Assembly (NCBI RefSeq): GCF_902459695.1
Contig: NZ_CABPRZ010000011.1
Span: 120,790 to 184,789 of the forward strand
Length of the DNA: 64,000 bases
Direction of reading: 5' to 3'
DNA from: Pandoraea terrae
GTDB lineage: Bacteria; Pseudomonadota; Gammaproteobacteria; Burkholderiales; Burkholderiaceae
Position 1 is the first letter of the stretch, and every line of letters begins with the position of its first letter. The notes under the pieces are model-generated. The model saw only the letters and a program-made list of their open reading frames with translations, did no database searches and had not been told where the DNA came from. The position numbers were made by a program, and so were the translations under genes. Positions 1-12,649 of the stretch are shown here, piece after piece.

Positions 1-278
1 TCAAGCAGGTACACGCGAACCTGAACCGGGACCTCAAGGTCATCGGTCTTTTGCGCGTCATGTTCGATCCACGTATCACGCTGCAACAGCAGGTGTCCGA
101 ACAACTCAAGCAGCATTTCGGCGACAAGGTATTCAACGCGATCATCCCGCGTAACGTGCGGTTGGCCGAGGCGCCGAGTTACGGCATGCCCGGCGTCGTC
201 TTCGATCCGGCATCGCGCGGTGCGAAGGCGTATCTGCAGTTCGGCGCGGAAATGATCGCGCGCATTCAAACCATGTAA
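1..278 (+). CDS. parA: ParA chromosome-partitioning ATPase, C-terminal part
   Basis: The frame is open from base 3 and encodes about the last 91 residues of a Soj/ParA-type ATPase; the N-terminus with the Walker motifs lies before the window. The visible part contains the conserved stretch around IIPRNVRLAEAPSYG, which is characteristic of chromosomal ParA proteins. ParA uses ATP-dependent DNA binding to move ParB-parS complexes and segregate replication origins. The parB gene starts 26 bases downstream, so the two form the usual parAB operon. A TTG at 51 and an ATG at 60 are internal codons, not starts. Confidence 0.95.
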   Translation, partial: KQVHANLNRDLKVIGLLRVMFDPRITLQQQVSEQLKQHFGDKVFNAIIPRNVRLAEAPSYGMPGVVFDPASRGAKAYLQFGAEMIARIQTM

Positions 279-304
279 GGCGCATTGCGCGGGAAACGAA
301 CTCA

Positions 305-1195
305 ATGGCGACGAAGACCAACGCACTCAAGAAGAAGGGCCTCGGCCGCGGCCTCGAGGCCTTGCTGGGTGGCAGTCCCGAAATCACCGCAGCCGTAGCT
401 GCCGAGACCGCGCCTGCGGTGCTCGCGCTCTCGCGCCTGCAACCCGGCAAGTACCAGCCGCGTACGCGCATGGACGAAGGCGCGCTGCAGGAACTCGCCG
501 CGAGCATTCGCGCGCAAGGCCTGATGCAGCCGATTCTCGTACGGCCGGTAAATGGTGAGCATTACGAAATTATTGCCGGCGAACGGCGCTTTCGTGCCGC
601 GCGTATTGCAGGCCTGAGCGAAGTCCCGGTCCTGGTGAAGGACGTCCCCGACGAAGCTGCCGCGGCGATGGCGTTGATCGAGAACATCCAGCGCGAAGAT
701 CTGAATCCCCTCGAAGAAGCGCACGGCATTCAACGCCTGCTCGACGATTTCAAGTTCACGCATGAGCAAGCGGCCGAGTCGGTTGGCCGTTCGCGCAGCG
801 CCGTGTCGAATCTGTTGCGTTTGCTCAATCTCGCGCAGCCGGTGCAGACGATGTTGCTCGCCGGCGACCTCGACATGGGCCATGCGCGCGCGTTGCTGGC
901 CGTCGACGGCGCCACGCAGATCACGCTTGCCAATCAGGTCGTGAATAAACGTCTGTCGGTGCGCGACACCGAGCGGATCGTCAACGCATCGCTCAAGCCG
1001 GCAGGCGACGGCATTCGCCGGCGTTCGGCGGAAGAGGGCGGACGTGACGTTACGCGACTCGAAGAGGAATTGTCGGACCTGCTGGCCTCGAACGTCAAGA
1101 TCAAGGTCGGCCGCAAGGGGGCGGGCAACTTGACGATCGAGTTCGGAAGCCTCGATGCGCTCGATGGCATTCTTGCGCGTCTTCGCCAGGAATAA
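305..1195 (+). CDS. parB: ParB chromosome-partitioning protein
   Basis: This 296-residue protein is a normal-length chromosomal ParB, the CTP-dependent clamp that loads at parS and works with ParA in origin segregation. The N-terminus has the KKGLGRGLEALLG motif that contacts ParA. The central region has the ParB/Srx nucleotide-binding signature GERRFRAA near residue 97 and the ENIQREDLNPLEEA box. A helix-turn-helix follows around EQAAESVGRSRSAVSNLL (about residues 155-172), and the C-terminal part should be the dimerisation domain. The ATG at 305 fits the family start. I saw no parS consensus in the window, so the sites probably lie elsewhere near oriC. Confidence 0.97.
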   Translation: MATKTNALKKKGLGRGLEALLGGSPEITAAVAAETAPAVLALSRLQPGKYQPRTRMDEGALQELAASIRAQGLMQPILVRPVNGEHYEIIAGERRFRAARIAGLSEVPVLVKDVPDEAAAAMALIENIQREDLNPLEEAHGIQRLLDDFKFTHEQAAESVGRSRSAVSNLLRLLNLAQPVQTMLLAGDLDMGHARALLAVDGATQITLANQVVNKRLSVRDTERIVNASLKPAGDGIRRRSAEEGGRDVTRLEEELSDLLASNVKIKVGRKGAGNLTIEFGSLDALDGILARLRQE

Positions 1196-1213
1196 TGCCG
1201 GTATCCGAATGAT

Positions 1214-2368
1214 ATGCTCATGACGGACGAGCGCGCCGGCGCGATGCGCGTCATCCATGCGTTGGGGATCACGGTCGATGCGGTTCGCCGCGACCCGGTT
1301 CTGTTGATTCTGCTGGCCGGTTTTGCGGCGGTGCAATTTCTCCATCCGGCGACCGCCGCTGAACTGTTCACGCGCGTCGACTGGCGTACGGTCCTGACAC
1401 TGACCGGCTTGCTGGTGCTGACGAAAGCCATCGAGCTTTCCAGTTTCCTCGACTGGCTGGCACAACGGTTGCTGCGCGCATTCCGCAACGAACGCCGTCT
1501 CGCGCTTTTGATGGTTGTTTTCGCCGCCGGGTTATCGACCGTGTTGACGAACGACGTCGCGCTCTTCGCCGTCGTGCCGTTAGCACTTTCTCTCTCCCGC
1601 ATCGCGCCGATCCGTATCGAGCGGCTGATCATCTTCCTCGCATTGGCCGTCAACGCCGGATCGAGCCTGACGCCCCTGGGCAATCCCCAGAACCTCTTCC
1701 TGTGGCAACAGAGCGGCATGGGCTTCGGCGCGTTCGTCGTGCTGATGGCGCCGCTCTCACTGGCCTTGATGGCCGTGCTGCTCGCGATAACGTGGTGCGC
1801 GTTCGCACCCCGTGCGCTGCATTTTCATCAACAGGGTCCGAGCCACGATGTGCGTTGGCCGCTGTTTGCCCTCTCGCTTGTCCTGTTCGCGGGGTTCGTC
1901 GCGCTGGCGGATCACGGTCTCGGCCCATGGGCTTGCGCGTTGGCCGTCGTCCCGCTGCTGGCCGTTCGCCGCGACGCAGTCTTGCGCATCGACTGGCTGC
2001 TGCTGCTTATCTTTGTGATGATGTTCATTGTCCTGCGAGGCGTCGCCGGCTTGCCGGCCCTACGCACCGTTTTGGCGCACATCGACCTCGATGCCGGGCA
2101 GACGGCATACTGGGCGGCGGCGGGATTGTCGCAGATCGTCAGCAACGTGCCGTCGGCCATCCTGCTTGCCGACTACAGCCGGAAATGGCCGGCATTGGCG
2201 TATGGCGTCTCCGTGGGCGGCTTCGGCCTGGCCGTAGGGTCCCTCGCCAACCTGATCGCATTGCGCATGGCGAAATCCGCGCGCATATGGTGGCGCTTCC
2301 ATTGGGCCTCCATCCCGTTCTTTGTGCTTGCCCTGGGCCTTGGCCATGCGCTGCAGGGTGCGCGCTGA
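1214..2368 (+). CDS. ArsB/NhaD-superfamily anion or cation transporter
   Basis: This 384-residue protein is strongly hydrophobic along its length, with roughly ten predicted membrane spans. It carries two signatures of the ion transporter superfamily that includes ArsB, NhaD and the CitMHS family. One is VLTNDVALFAVVPLAL (about residue 115), the other AGSSLTPLGNPQNL (about residue 152), which resembles the TPxGNPxNL loop of that group. A matching second-half element appears at SQIVSNVPSAILL. The substrate cannot be read from the sequence; sodium/proton exchange, arsenite or dicarboxylate transport are all possible. The gene follows parB by 18 bases and could be cotranscribed. The ATG at 1214 and a second ATG at 1220 are both possible starts. 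Confidence 0.75.
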   Translation: MLMTDERAGAMRVIHALGITVDAVRRDPVLLILLAGFAAVQFLHPATAAELFTRVDWRTVLTLTGLLVLTKAIELSSFLDWLAQRLLRAFRNERRLALLMVVFAAGLSTVLTNDVALFAVVPLALSLSRIAPIRIERLIIFLALAVNAGSSLTPLGNPQNLFLWQQSGMGFGAFVVLMAPLSLALMAVLLAITWCAFAPRALHFHQQGPSHDVRWPLFALSLVLFAGFVALADHGLGPWACALAVVPLLAVRRDAVLRIDWLLLLIFVMMFIVLRGVAGLPALRTVLAHIDLDAGQTAYWAAAGLSQIVSNVPSAILLADYSRKWPALAYGVSVGGFGLAVGSLANLIALRMAKSARIWWRFHWASIPFFVLALGLGHALQGAR

Positions 2369-2515
2369 TCCGACCCGCCGCCTCACCTCATGCCGCATTC
2401 CAAACGGTTTGGGCCGGAATGCCGCGCCGCACCATGCAAAAATGGGCGCCCCGTGAGTTGGCGCCAAATCGGGGCACGCACTGCACAATTTCGGCGAAAT
2501 TGTGGCGCGTTTAGG

Positions 2516-2545
2516 TTGACTGACATTCGTAACATCCCGTAAAAT
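2516..2545 (+). promoter_or_regulatory. Sigma-70-type promoter of the atp operon
   Basis: TTGACT at 2516-2521 and TAAAAT at 2540-2545 are separated by 18 bases. Both hexamers are close to the sigma-70 consensus, and the pair lies 65 bases before the atpI start in an otherwise non-coding gap. This is the best candidate for the main promoter of the ATP synthase operon. Confidence 0.65.
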
Positions 2546-2610
2546 CTCGCGGATTTATCTGCTTGAAGAGCCCATTCGTTTTGCACGAGTCGGGCGGGGA
2601 GGCGAACGAG

Positions 2611-3114
2611 ATGACCGATAAAATCCGGTCGAACGTGGGGCCGAAACCGCAAGCGCCGGCGCATGCAAACTCAGAGGCTTGGGACGACGAGCAGGAGCAA
2701 GAAAAAATCGTTCCGCTCACGCGTGCACAGGCCGAGCGCCTGTTCGGTCCCGATGTGGGGCGCGTGTCCCGTGTAACTCCATTCAGGGTGGTGGGTGCCC
2801 AGGTTCTGCTGTCGCTTGCCGCGACCATCGCCTGGTGGGCATTCTCGGCACGGCCGCTTGAGGCGGCGGTGTCTGCTTGGCTGGGCGGAATGTTGGGTTG
2901 GGTGCCGGGCGCGCTGTTTGCGTTGCGGCTAAGAATGTCAGGTGATCGTCTTTCCGTCGGTTCGTTGGTGATGGGGGAGGCGATCAAGGTAATGACGACA
3001 ATTGCGCTGTTGGTCGCCATTGCGGTTGCGTATCCCGGAGTTCACTGGGTCGCACTGCTGGTCACCTTCGTGCTGACGCTGAAGGCCTATTGGCTCGCGA
3101 TGGCATTCCGGTAG
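2611..3114 (+). CDS. atpI: ATP synthase subunit I (AtpI)
   Basis: The protein has 167 residues from the ATG at 2611, which follows a good ribosome site (GGGGAGG, eight bases upstream). A TTG 48 bases earlier is in frame but has no such site. The first 55 or so residues are polar and acidic; the rest has four hydrophobic segments, the last near the C-terminus. AtpI is the first gene of bacterial atp operons and helps assemble the c-ring, though it is not part of the final enzyme. Family identity rests mainly on this position and the four-span topology, because AtpI sequences diverge strongly. The long soluble N-terminus is typical of Burkholderiales homologues. Confidence 0.85.
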   Translation: MTDKIRSNVGPKPQAPAHANSEAWDDEQEQEKIVPLTRAQAERLFGPDVGRVSRVTPFRVVGAQVLLSLAATIAWWAFSARPLEAAVSAWLGGMLGWVPGALFALRLRMSGDRLSVGSLVMGEAIKVMTTIALLVAIAVAYPGVHWVALLVTFVLTLKAYWLAMAFR

Positions 3115-4032
<918 letters not shown>

Positions 4033-4064
4033 TGGGTGTTGCGGTAGTGACTGTGTTTCGGTTT

Positions 4065-4380
<316 letters not shown>

Positions 4381-4503
4381 GTTTCTTTCGGCAAGCCGCG
4401 CTGTAGTGCGTGGCTACTGGACATGAACGGCGCGCTCCGGCCAAACGGCTGAAATGGGGCGCGCTGTTTTGCCAATCGACTCGCAATACCGAAAGGAAAC
4501 ACC

Positions 4504-4974
4504 GTGAACATCAACGCAACCCTGTTTGCGCAAACCGTCGTGTTTCTGATCCTGGCATGGTTCACGATGAAATTCGTGTGGCCGCCGCTGATCAAGGCTA
4601 TCGACGAACGCGCCAAGAAGATTGCCGACGGACTCGCCGCCGCTGACCGCGGCAAGGCCGAACTGGAAGCCGCCAACAAGCGCTCCAGCCAGGCACTGTC
4701 GGAAGCCCGTGACGAAGGTGCGAAGCGCATTGCAGACGCTGAAAAGCGCGCGCAAGCCGTCGCCGAGGAAATCAAGCAAAACGCTCAAGCCGAAGCCGCT
4801 CGCATCATCGCGAACGCCAAGGCCGAAGCCGACCAGCAAGCCGTCAAGGCGCGCGAATCGCTGCGCGCGGAAGTCGCCGGTCTGGCCGTCAAGGGCGCCG
4901 AGCAGATCCTGAAGCGCGAGATCGACGCGAACGCCCACGCCGACCTGCTGAACCAACTCAAGGCAGAGCTCTGA
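4504..4974 (+). CDS. atpF: F1Fo ATP synthase subunit b
   Basis: The 156-residue protein begins with a single membrane span (about residues 5-25, [20 protein letters not shown]), followed by a long charged, alanine-rich coiled coil to the C-terminus. That is the architecture of the peripheral stalk subunit b, which dimerises and connects Fo to the delta subunit on F1. Its length equals that of E. coli AtpF. An AAGGAAAC-type ribosome site precedes the ATG. The stop codon lies two bases before the atpH start, suggesting translational coupling. Confidence 0.98.
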   Translation: MNINATLFAQTVVFLILAWFTMKFVWPPLIKAIDERAKKIADGLAAADRGKAELEAANKRSSQALSEARDEGAKRIADAEKRAQAVAEEIKQNAQAEAARIIANAKAEADQQAVKARESLRAEVAGLAVKGAEQILKREIDANAHADLLNQLKAEL

Positions 4975-4976
4975 TC

Positions 4977-5510
4977 ATGGCCGAACTCGCAACCATCGCT
5001 CGTCCGTACGCCGAGGCGTTGTTCCGCGTGGCGCAGTCCGGCGATCTGAATCGCTGGTCGGAGCTGGTGCGGGGCCTGGCTGAAGTGGCGCGCCTTTCCG
5101 ACGTCGCCGCGCTCGCCGACAACCCGAAGGTGTCGCCGGCGCAAGTCGTCGACCTGCTCGTGAACGCCGTCAAGGCGCCGAACGATGCCGCGGTCCGCAA
5201 CTTCATTGCGGCCCTGGTGGAAAACGGCCGTCTGTCGGTCATGTCGGAAGTCGCTGAACAGTTCGAGGCGCTCAAGAATGCCAACGCCGGTTCGGCGGAC
5301 GCCCAGATCGAGAGCGCCTTCCCGATCACCGACGCGCAACTGCCCGAGCTCGTCGCAGCGCTCGAGCGCAAGTTTGGCCGCAAGCTCAACGCCAATGTGA
5401 CGGTTGATCCGTCGCTGATCGGCGGTGTGCGCGTGGTGGTCGGCGACGAAGTGCTGGACACTTCGGTTCGCGCCCGCCTGTCGGCCATGCAGACGTCGCT
5501 GACGGCGTAA
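4977..5510 (+). CDS. atpH: F1Fo ATP synthase subunit delta
   Basis: This 177-residue protein has the OSCP/delta signature: an N-terminal [12 protein letters not shown] segment, a helical domain and a C-terminal part with [20 protein letters not shown]. Delta caps the F1 head and joins it to the b dimer, so it belongs to the stator. The start is two bases after the atpF stop, and atpA follows after 50 bases. The length is equal to that of the E. coli subunit. Nothing unusual is visible. Confidence 0.97.
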   Translation: MAELATIARPYAEALFRVAQSGDLNRWSELVRGLAEVARLSDVAALADNPKVSPAQVVDLLVNAVKAPNDAAVRNFIAALVENGRLSVMSEVAEQFEALKNANAGSADAQIESAFPITDAQLPELVAALERKFGRKLNANVTVDPSLIGGVRVVVGDEVLDTSVRARLSAMQTSLTA

Positions 5511-5560
5511 GCCCCGGCGGTCCGCCCGTGACGGCACAGAATTGAATATCAGGAGCACAT

Positions 5561-7102
5561 ATGCAACTCAATCCCTCTGAAATCAGCGAACTGATCAAGA
5601 GCCGGATTCAAGGTCTGGAAAGCGGTGCCGAAGTCCGTAACCAAGGCACCGTGATTTCCGTGACCGACGGTATCTGCCGCATTCACGGCCTGTCGGACGT
5701 GATGCAAGGTGAAATGCTCGAATTCCCGGGCAACACCTTCGGTCTGGCCCTGAACCTCGAGCGCGACTCCGTCGGCGCCGTGATTCTGGGTGAATACGAA
5801 CACATTTCGGAAGGCGACACCGTCAAGTGCACGGGCCGCATTCTCGAAGTGCCGGTCGGTCCGGAACTGAAGGGCCGTGTCGTTGACGCACTGGGCCAGC
5901 CGATCGACGGCAAGGGTCCGATCAACGCCAAGCTGACCGATCCGATCGAAAAGATCGCTCCGGGCGTGATCTGGCGCAAGTCGGTTTCGCAACCGGTGCA
6001 AACCGGCCTGAAGTCGATCGACGCGATGGTGCCGATCGGCCGTGGCCAGCGTGAGCTGATCATTGGCGACCGCCAGACGGGCAAGACCGCCGTCGCGATC
6101 GACACGATCATTTCGCAGAAGGGCAAGGGCCTGACCTGCGTTTATGTCGCGATCGGCCAGAAGGCTTCGTCGATCATGAACGTGGTGCGCAAGCTCGAAG
6201 AGCATGGCGCGATGGAATACACGATCATCGTGACTGCCACCGCTTCGGAATCGGCCGCCATGCAGTTCATCGCACCGTACGCCGGTTGCTCGATGGGCGA
6301 ATACTTCCGCGACCGCGGCGAAGACGCGCTGATCATTTATGACGACTTGACCAAGCAAGCCTGGGCCTACCGTCAGATCTCGCTGCTGCTGCGCCGTCCG
6401 CCGGGCCGTGAGGCTTACCCGGGCGACGTGTTCTACCTGCACTCGCGCCTGCTGGAGCGTGCTGCTCGCGTCTCGGAAGAGTATGTCGAGAAGTTCACCA
6501 ACGGCGAAGTCAAGGGCAAGAGCGGTTCACTGACCGCCCTGCCGGTGATTGAAACGCAAGCCGGTGACGTGACCGCGTTCGTTCCGACGAACGTGATCTC
6601 GATTACCGACGGCCAGATCTTCCTGGAAACCGACCTGTTCAACGCAGGCGTGCGCCCCGCTATCAATGCCGGTATCTCGGTGTCGCGCGTCGGGGGTGCT
6701 GCCCAGACCAAGGTCATCAAGAAGCTGTCGGGCGGTATCCGTACCGACTTGGCCCAGTACCGTGAGCTGGCTGCGTTCGCGCAGTTCGCGTCGGACCTCG
6801 ACGAAGCCACCCGCAAGCAGCTGGAGCGCGGTCGCCGCGTGACGGAACTGCTCAAGCAGCCGCAGTACCAGCCGCTGCAAGTGTGGGAACTGGCCGTGTC
6901 GCTGTTCGCCGCCAACAACGGTTACCTCGACGACCTGGAAGTCAAGGACGTCCTGGGCTTCGAGAAGGGTCTGCGCGAAGTTCTGAAGACCAGCCACGCT
7001 GCGCTGATCGGCCGCATCGAGGAGACCAAAGATCTCTCGAAGGACGATGAAGCCGCCCTGCACGCTGCGATCAAGGACTTCAAGAAGACCGGTGCTTACT
7101 AA
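5561..7102 (+). CDS. atpA: F1Fo ATP synthase subunit alpha
   Basis: The 513-residue product matches the family length exactly. It has the beta-barrel N-terminal domain, the nucleotide-binding P-loop GDRQTGKT near residue 169, and the alpha-type signature [17 protein letters not shown] near residues 366-382. Alpha binds a non-catalytic nucleotide and alternates with beta in the F1 hexamer. An AGGAGCACAT ribosome site precedes the ATG. It lies in canonical order between atpH and atpG. Confidence 0.99.
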   Translation: MQLNPSEISELIKSRIQGLESGAEVRNQGTVISVTDGICRIHGLSDVMQGEMLEFPGNTFGLALNLERDSVGAVILGEYEHISEGDTVKCTGRILEVPVGPELKGRVVDALGQPIDGKGPINAKLTDPIEKIAPGVIWRKSVSQPVQTGLKSIDAMVPIGRGQRELIIGDRQTGKTAVAIDTIISQKGKGLTCVYVAIGQKASSIMNVVRKLEEHGAMEYTIIVTATASESAAMQFIAPYAGCSMGEYFRDRGEDALIIYDDLTKQAWAYRQISLLLRRPPGREAYPGDVFYLHSRLLERAARVSEEYVEKFTNGEVKGKSGSLTALPVIETQAGDVTAFVPTNVISITDGQIFLETDLFNAGVRPAINAGISVSRVGGAAQTKVIKKLSGGIRTDLAQYRELAAFAQFASDLDEATRKQLERGRRVTELLKQPQYQPLQVWELAVSLFAANNGYLDDLEVKDVLGFEKGLREVLKTSHAALIGRIEETKDLSKDDEAALHAAIKDFKKTGAY

Positions 7103-7190
7103 TCCGGTTGAATCGGCAACTATTCAACGGACCAGGGAAGGCGCGGTACACCGGCAACAACGTGCACCGCACCGAGACAAGGAGTAAGCA

Positions 7191-8093
7191 ATGGCTGGAA
7201 TGAAGGAAATTCGCGGCAAGATCAAGAGCGTGCAAAACACGCGCAAGATCACCAAGGCCATGGAAATGGTGGCCGCGTCGAAGATGCGCAAGGCGCAGGA
7301 ACGCATGCGTCATGCCCGGCCTTACGCTGAAAAGGTGCGCCAGATTGCTGCGCACCTGGGCCAGGCGAATCCGGAATACCACCATCCGTTCATGGTGAAG
7401 CATCCGGACGCGAAAGCGGCCGGCGTCATCGTGGTCACGACCGACAAGGGTCTGTGCGGCGGCTTGAACACCAACGTGCTGCGCGCGCTGGTGAACAAGA
7501 TGAAGGAAGTTGAAGCCCAGGGCCTCAAGATCGAGGCAACTGCCATCGGCGGCAAGGGTTTCGGCTTCCTGAACCGCGTCGGCGCGAAGGTGGTGTCGCA
7601 TGTCGTGCAACTGGGTGACACGCCGCATCTGGACAAGCTGATCGGCGCCGTGAAGGTGCAGCTCGACGCGTATGCCGAAGGCAAGCTCGACGCCGTGTAT
7701 CTGGCTTATACCCGTTTCATCAACACGATGAAGCAGGAGCCGGTGATGGAACAGCTGCTGCCGCTGCCGGAAAAGCTGGAAGGCCGTGATCAGGCGCCGG
7801 AATTCGCCGTGACGCCGGGTGTGCCCCCGCAACTCTCGTGGGACTACATCTACGAACCCGATGCGAAGACGGTCGTCGATGCGCTGCTGGTGCGTTATGT
7901 CGAAGCGGTCGTGTATCAAGCTGTCGCCGAGAATATGGCGTCGGAGCAATCCGCCCGCATGGTGGCCATGAAGGCCGCCTCGGACAACGCCAAGACGGTG
8001 ATTACGGAACTGCAGATGGTCTACAACAAGGGCCGTCAAGCAGCGATCACCAAGGAACTGGCCGAGATCGTGGGGGGCGCCGCCGCTGTGTAA
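7191..8093 (+). CDS. atpG: F1Fo ATP synthase subunit gamma
   Basis: This 300-residue protein is the central shaft of F1. The N-terminal helix [20 protein letters not shown] and the C-terminal helix with [11 protein letters not shown] near residue 260 form the asymmetric coiled coil inside the alpha-beta ring. The DKGLCGGLN motif near residue 85 is conserved. AAGGAG lies upstream of the ATG. The protein is about a dozen residues longer than E. coli gamma, from a small insertion around residues 190-210. Confidence 0.98.
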   Translation: MAGMKEIRGKIKSVQNTRKITKAMEMVAASKMRKAQERMRHARPYAEKVRQIAAHLGQANPEYHHPFMVKHPDAKAAGVIVVTTDKGLCGGLNTNVLRALVNKMKEVEAQGLKIEATAIGGKGFGFLNRVGAKVVSHVVQLGDTPHLDKLIGAVKVQLDAYAEGKLDAVYLAYTRFINTMKQEPVMEQLLPLPEKLEGRDQAPEFAVTPGVPPQLSWDYIYEPDAKTVVDALLVRYVEAVVYQAVAENMASEQSARMVAMKAASDNAKTVITELQMVYNKGRQAAITKELAEIVGGAAAV

Positions 8094-8136
8094 GCGGTGT
8101 GCCTGGCCGATGCGCCGTATGGCGAAATGAATTTGA

Positions 8137-9549
<1,413 letters not shown>

Positions 9550-9692
9550 ACGGTTGAGTGTCCGGTGGCGCGCGCGCAGGTTAGTGTGTGCATGCTATCG
9601 GGCAGGTGACTGTCGCAAGGTGAGGGTGGGGATTGGGCGCGTGAGCGTCGGGTTCCGATCCTTGCCGCACACCACACTCAACGGGAGCGATT

Positions 9693-10112
9693 ATGGCAAC
9701 CATTCACGTAGACGTCGTCAGCGCGGAAGAGCAGATCTTCTCGGGTAAGGCGCGCTTTGTGGCGCTGCCCGGCGAAGCCGGCGAGTTGGGCATTTTGCCT
9801 GGCCACACGCCGCTGATCACGCGTATCAAGCCGGGTGCGGTGCGCATCGAAGATGAAGCAGGTAACGAAGATTTCGTCTTCGTGGCCGGCGGTATTCTCG
9901 AAGTGCAACCGGACACGGTGACTGTGCTCGCCGACACCGCGATTCGCGGCAAGGACCTCGACGAAGCGAAGGCCGCGGAGGCCAAGCGTCGTGCCGAAGA
10001 GGCCCTGGCCAACAAGGACTCGAACATCGAGTACGCACAGGCACAAGCCGAGCTGGCTCACGCCACGGCGCAACTCGCGGCAATTCAGCGACTGCGCAAG
10101 GCCAAGCTGTAA
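9693..10112 (+). CDS. atpC: F1Fo ATP synthase subunit epsilon
   Basis: This 139-residue subunit has the N-terminal beta-sandwich with [17 protein letters not shown] (about residues 25-41) and a C-terminal helical hairpin rich in alanine and glutamate. Epsilon binds the gamma shaft and inhibits ATP hydrolysis through its C-terminal helices. Both helices appear complete. It is the last gene of the operon; a strong terminator follows 50 bases later. Confidence 0.98.
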   Translation: MATIHVDVVSAEEQIFSGKARFVALPGEAGELGILPGHTPLITRIKPGAVRIEDEAGNEDFVFVAGGILEVQPDTVTVLADTAIRGKDLDEAKAAEAKRRAEEALANKDSNIEYAQAQAELAHATAQLAAIQRLRKAKL

Positions 10113-10161
10113 GCATCGGCGCCGATGCGCGGTCACACGCGCATCTTTGACGGTGCAGCAG

Positions 10162-10201
10162 AACCCCCACGTTCGAAAGGGCGTGGGGGTTTTGTTTTTT
10201 T
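10162..10201 (+). terminator. Rho-independent terminator of the atp operon
   Basis: A perfect 10-base inverted repeat, AACCCCCACG at 10162-10171 and CGTGGGGGTT at 10182-10191, encloses a 10-base loop. It is followed directly by a T-rich run (TTGTTTTTTTT). This is a textbook intrinsic terminator just behind atpC. Confidence 0.93.
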
Positions 10202-10240
10202 CAGAACCCCGGGGCATCCCCAGTCGCCAAACTTTTTATC

Positions 10241-10254
10241 TTACGTTAACGTAA
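10241..10254. promoter_or_regulatory. Palindromic operator-like site before the acyl-CoA ligase gene
   Basis: TTACGTTAACGTAA is a perfect 14-base palindrome, and a further ACGT half-site follows at once (AAACGTCAAACGT). It lies 137 bases before the acyl-CoA ligase start. The pattern resembles operators of LiuR-type MerR-family regulators of branched-chain and fatty acid catabolism. That link is from memory of the motif and is tentative. Confidence 0.4.
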
Positions 10255-10390
10255 ACGTCAAACGTGTGCGGCAGAGTATCGTGTCGAGATGGGGATCGGG
10301 CAAGGATCGCCATCATCGCGGCCGGGGAGGACGGCGCCGCGCGCTCGCATTCAGCATTCAATCACAGGCATTGGCTTCAGGAGACAAAGC

Positions 10391-12109
10391 ATGATGAGCA
10401 GTGAGGCTGTAGGCGTTGTACCGCAGAACCATTTGTCGTATGTGAAGGGCGCCACGGATGTGCCGTTGTCGGATTTCACAGTGCCGCAGTTGCTGGCGGA
10501 TACGGCAGGCAAGTATCCGGAGCGGTCGGCGGTGGTGTTTCGCGAGCAGAGCGTGCGGTGGACCTGGCGCGAATTCATCGCGCACGTGGACACCTTCGCC
10601 GCCGGGTTATTGGCGCTGGGGTTGAAGAAGGGCGACCGCCTCGGGATCTGGTCGCCGAATCGGGTCGAATGGCTGGTGACGCAGTTTGCAACGGCGCGCG
10701 TCGGGATCGTGCTGGTCAATATCAACCCGGCGTATCGGTTGGCCGAGCTTGAGTACGCGTTGAACAAGGTCGGCTGCAAGGCGATTGTCGCCGCCGAGAA
10801 GTTCAAGTCGTCGCGATATCTGGACATGCTCACGACGTTGGCGCCGGAACTGGCGACCTGCGCGCCCGGCGAGTTGCATGCACAGAAACTGCCGGCGTTG
10901 CGGACCGTTATTCGCATGGGCGAAGACAGCACGCCGGGCATGTTCAACTATGGCGACGTCGTGGCGCTGGGTCGCGAGGCGGACATTCTGGCGCTCGATG
11001 CCATGACGACCACGCTAGGTGCGCACGAGCCCATCAACATCCAGTTCACGAGCGGCACGACCGGCAATCCGAAGGGCGCGACGCTCACCCATCACAACAT
11101 CGTGAACAACGGGCGGTTCATTGCAATGGCGATGAAGTTCTCCGAGCACGACAGTCTTTGCATTCCGGTGCCGTTCTACCACTGCTTCGGCATGGTGCTG
11201 GCCGTGCTGGCGAGCGTGTCGACGGGGGCGACAATGGTGTTCCCGGGCGAGGCGTTCGACCCGGTGGCGACGATGCAAGCCGTCAATGAAGAACGCTGTT
11301 CCGCGTTGCATGGCGTGCCGACCATGTTCATCGCGCAGCTGGATCATGCGGATTTCCACAAATATGACTTCGCGTCGTTGCGTACCGGGATCATGGCGGG
11401 TTCGCCGTGTCCGATCGAGACGATGAAGCGCGTGATCAATGAGATGCACATGAGCGAGATCACGATCGCTTACGGCATGACGGAGACGAGCCCGGTGTCG
11501 TTCCAGACGACCACGACGGATCCGTTGGAGAAGCGCGTGACGACTGTCGGCCGCGTGCAGCCGCATCTGGAAGTGAAGCTGGTGGATGCCGCCGGCGAGA
11601 TCGTGCCGGTGGGCGAGAAGGGGGAGCTTTGCACCAAGGGGTATTCCGTCATGCTCGGCTACTGGGATGACGCGCCGCGCACGCACGATGCGATCCGCGA
11701 CGGATGGATGCACACGGGTGATCTGGCGACGCTCGACGAGGAAGGGTATTGCAATATCGTCGGCCGGGTGAAGGACATGTTGATTCGCGGCGGGGAGAAC
11801 ATTTACCCGCGCGAAATCGAGGAGTTCCTGTTCCGTCATCCGAAGGTGCAGGCAGTGCAGGTTTTCGGTGTGCCGGACAGCAAGTACGGCGAAGAGGTGT
11901 GCGCGTGGATTGTGTTGAAACCGGGGCAGACGGCGACGGACGATGAGATCCGCGATTTCTGCAAAGACCAGATCGCGCATTACAAGATTCCACGCTATAT
12001 CCGGTTTGTCGATGAAATGCCGATGACCGTGACCGGCAAGGTGCAGAAGTTCGTGATGCGGGCCGCGATGGTGGATGAACTGGGGTTGACCGAAGCCAGG
12101 ACGGCGTAA
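10391..12109 (+). CDS. AMP-forming acyl-CoA synthetase (FadD-like)
   Basis: This 572-residue adenylate-forming enzyme should activate a carboxylic acid to its acyl-AMP and then acyl-CoA. The P-loop-like motif [15 protein letters not shown] is near residue 219, the A5 motif YGMTETSP near residue 361, the [12 protein letters not shown] and [20 protein letters not shown] motifs near 440-475, and the C-terminal catalytic lysine is in TGKVQK. I chose the ATG at 10391, after AGGAGACAAAGC, rather than the open frame from 10289. The chain is typical of medium- or long-chain acyl-CoA ligases, but substrate length cannot be read. The same kind of gene follows atpC in related Burkholderiaceae. A palindromic site upstream suggests regulation with acid catabolism. 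Confidence 0.88.
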   Translation: MMSSEAVGVVPQNHLSYVKGATDVPLSDFTVPQLLADTAGKYPERSAVVFREQSVRWTWREFIAHVDTFAAGLLALGLKKGDRLGIWSPNRVEWLVTQFATARVGIVLVNINPAYRLAELEYALNKVGCKAIVAAEKFKSSRYLDMLTTLAPELATCAPGELHAQKLPALRTVIRMGEDSTPGMFNYGDVVALGREADILALDAMTTTLGAHEPINIQFTSGTTGNPKGATLTHHNIVNNGRFIAMAMKFSEHDSLCIPVPFYHCFGMVLAVLASVSTGATMVFPGEAFDPVATMQAVNEERCSALHGVPTMFIAQLDHADFHKYDFASLRTGIMAGSPCPIETMKRVINEMHMSEITIAYGMTETSPVSFQTTTTDPLEKRVTTVGRVQPHLEVKLVDAAGEIVPVGEKGELCTKGYSVMLGYWDDAPRTHDAIRDGWMHTGDLATLDEEGYCNIVGRVKDMLIRGGENIYPREIEEFLFRHPKVQAVQVFGVPDSKYGEEVCAWIVLKPGQTATDDEIRDFCKDQIAHYKIPRYIRFVDEMPMTVTGKVQKFVMRAAMVDELGLTEARTA

Positions 12110-12193
12110 GCCGGCGGACGGCCTTTTCGTCAGGGGGCCACGGCCGGTCATTCGGCTGCCGGCGTCCGCCCGGTGACGTAGACCGTTGCGCTC

Positions 12194-12520
12194 TCAGGTC
12201 ATGCGCAGGCCGAACACTGCTGCGGCCGCTGAAGGCGGCGCGACCGGCGCCAGCGATGCCTTGCGGCGCGGGTTACCGGCCGGCGCAGTGTCCCCCGCCG
12301 GGTTGCCGTCACGCTGGCCGCCGGGCATTCGCTGCCGGAAATGCGCCTCGGCCTCGGCGAAGGCAAGCGCTATCGACGGAAAACGGTGGCCCAGACTGTG
12401 CGCCGCGGTGACTTTGCCGTCCACGACGAACTCATAGTCCCAGTCATACCCGGCTTCCGCTGCCCCCTCGACGGTAATCATTCCCGGGTGGCCGCTTATC
12501 GATAACGTTCGTATATGCAC
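12194..12520 (-). CDS. Small hypothetical protein
   Basis: This frame encodes 108 residues from a GTG at 12520, or about 95 from an ATG at 12481. I do not recognise the family. The middle part (YDWDYEFVVDGK, then SLGHRFPSIALAFAEAEAHFRQ) looks like a folded alpha/beta protein of normal composition, whereas the last 40 residues are rich in Pro, Ala and Gly and probably disordered. There is no signal peptide or membrane segment. It converges on the acyl-CoA ligase gene and has no operon partner. I judge it real because the protein-like composition is better than that of the opposite frame, but the start is uncertain. Confidence 0.5.
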   Translation of the reverse strand: MHIRTLSISGHPGMITVEGAAEAGYDWDYEFVVDGKVTAAHSLGHRFPSIALAFAEAEAHFRQRMPGGQRDGNPAGDTAPAGNPRRKASLAPVAPPSAAAAVFGLRMT

Positions 12521-12649
12521 TTCGATCTCGCGAGGTGGCGTTGCAAAATTACGTCAGACGAACCTGCGACTTCCGCAATCCCCTTGCGTTAGACGGGGGA
12601 ACTGCCAAAGCAGGGTTTCAGCGTAATTTTGTTCTCGGAAATAGAACGT

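Noticed and set aside
1..1195. parS sites near parAB
   Set aside because: No TGTTTCACGTGAAACA-like sequence was seen here or elsewhere in the window; the sites probably lie outside it.
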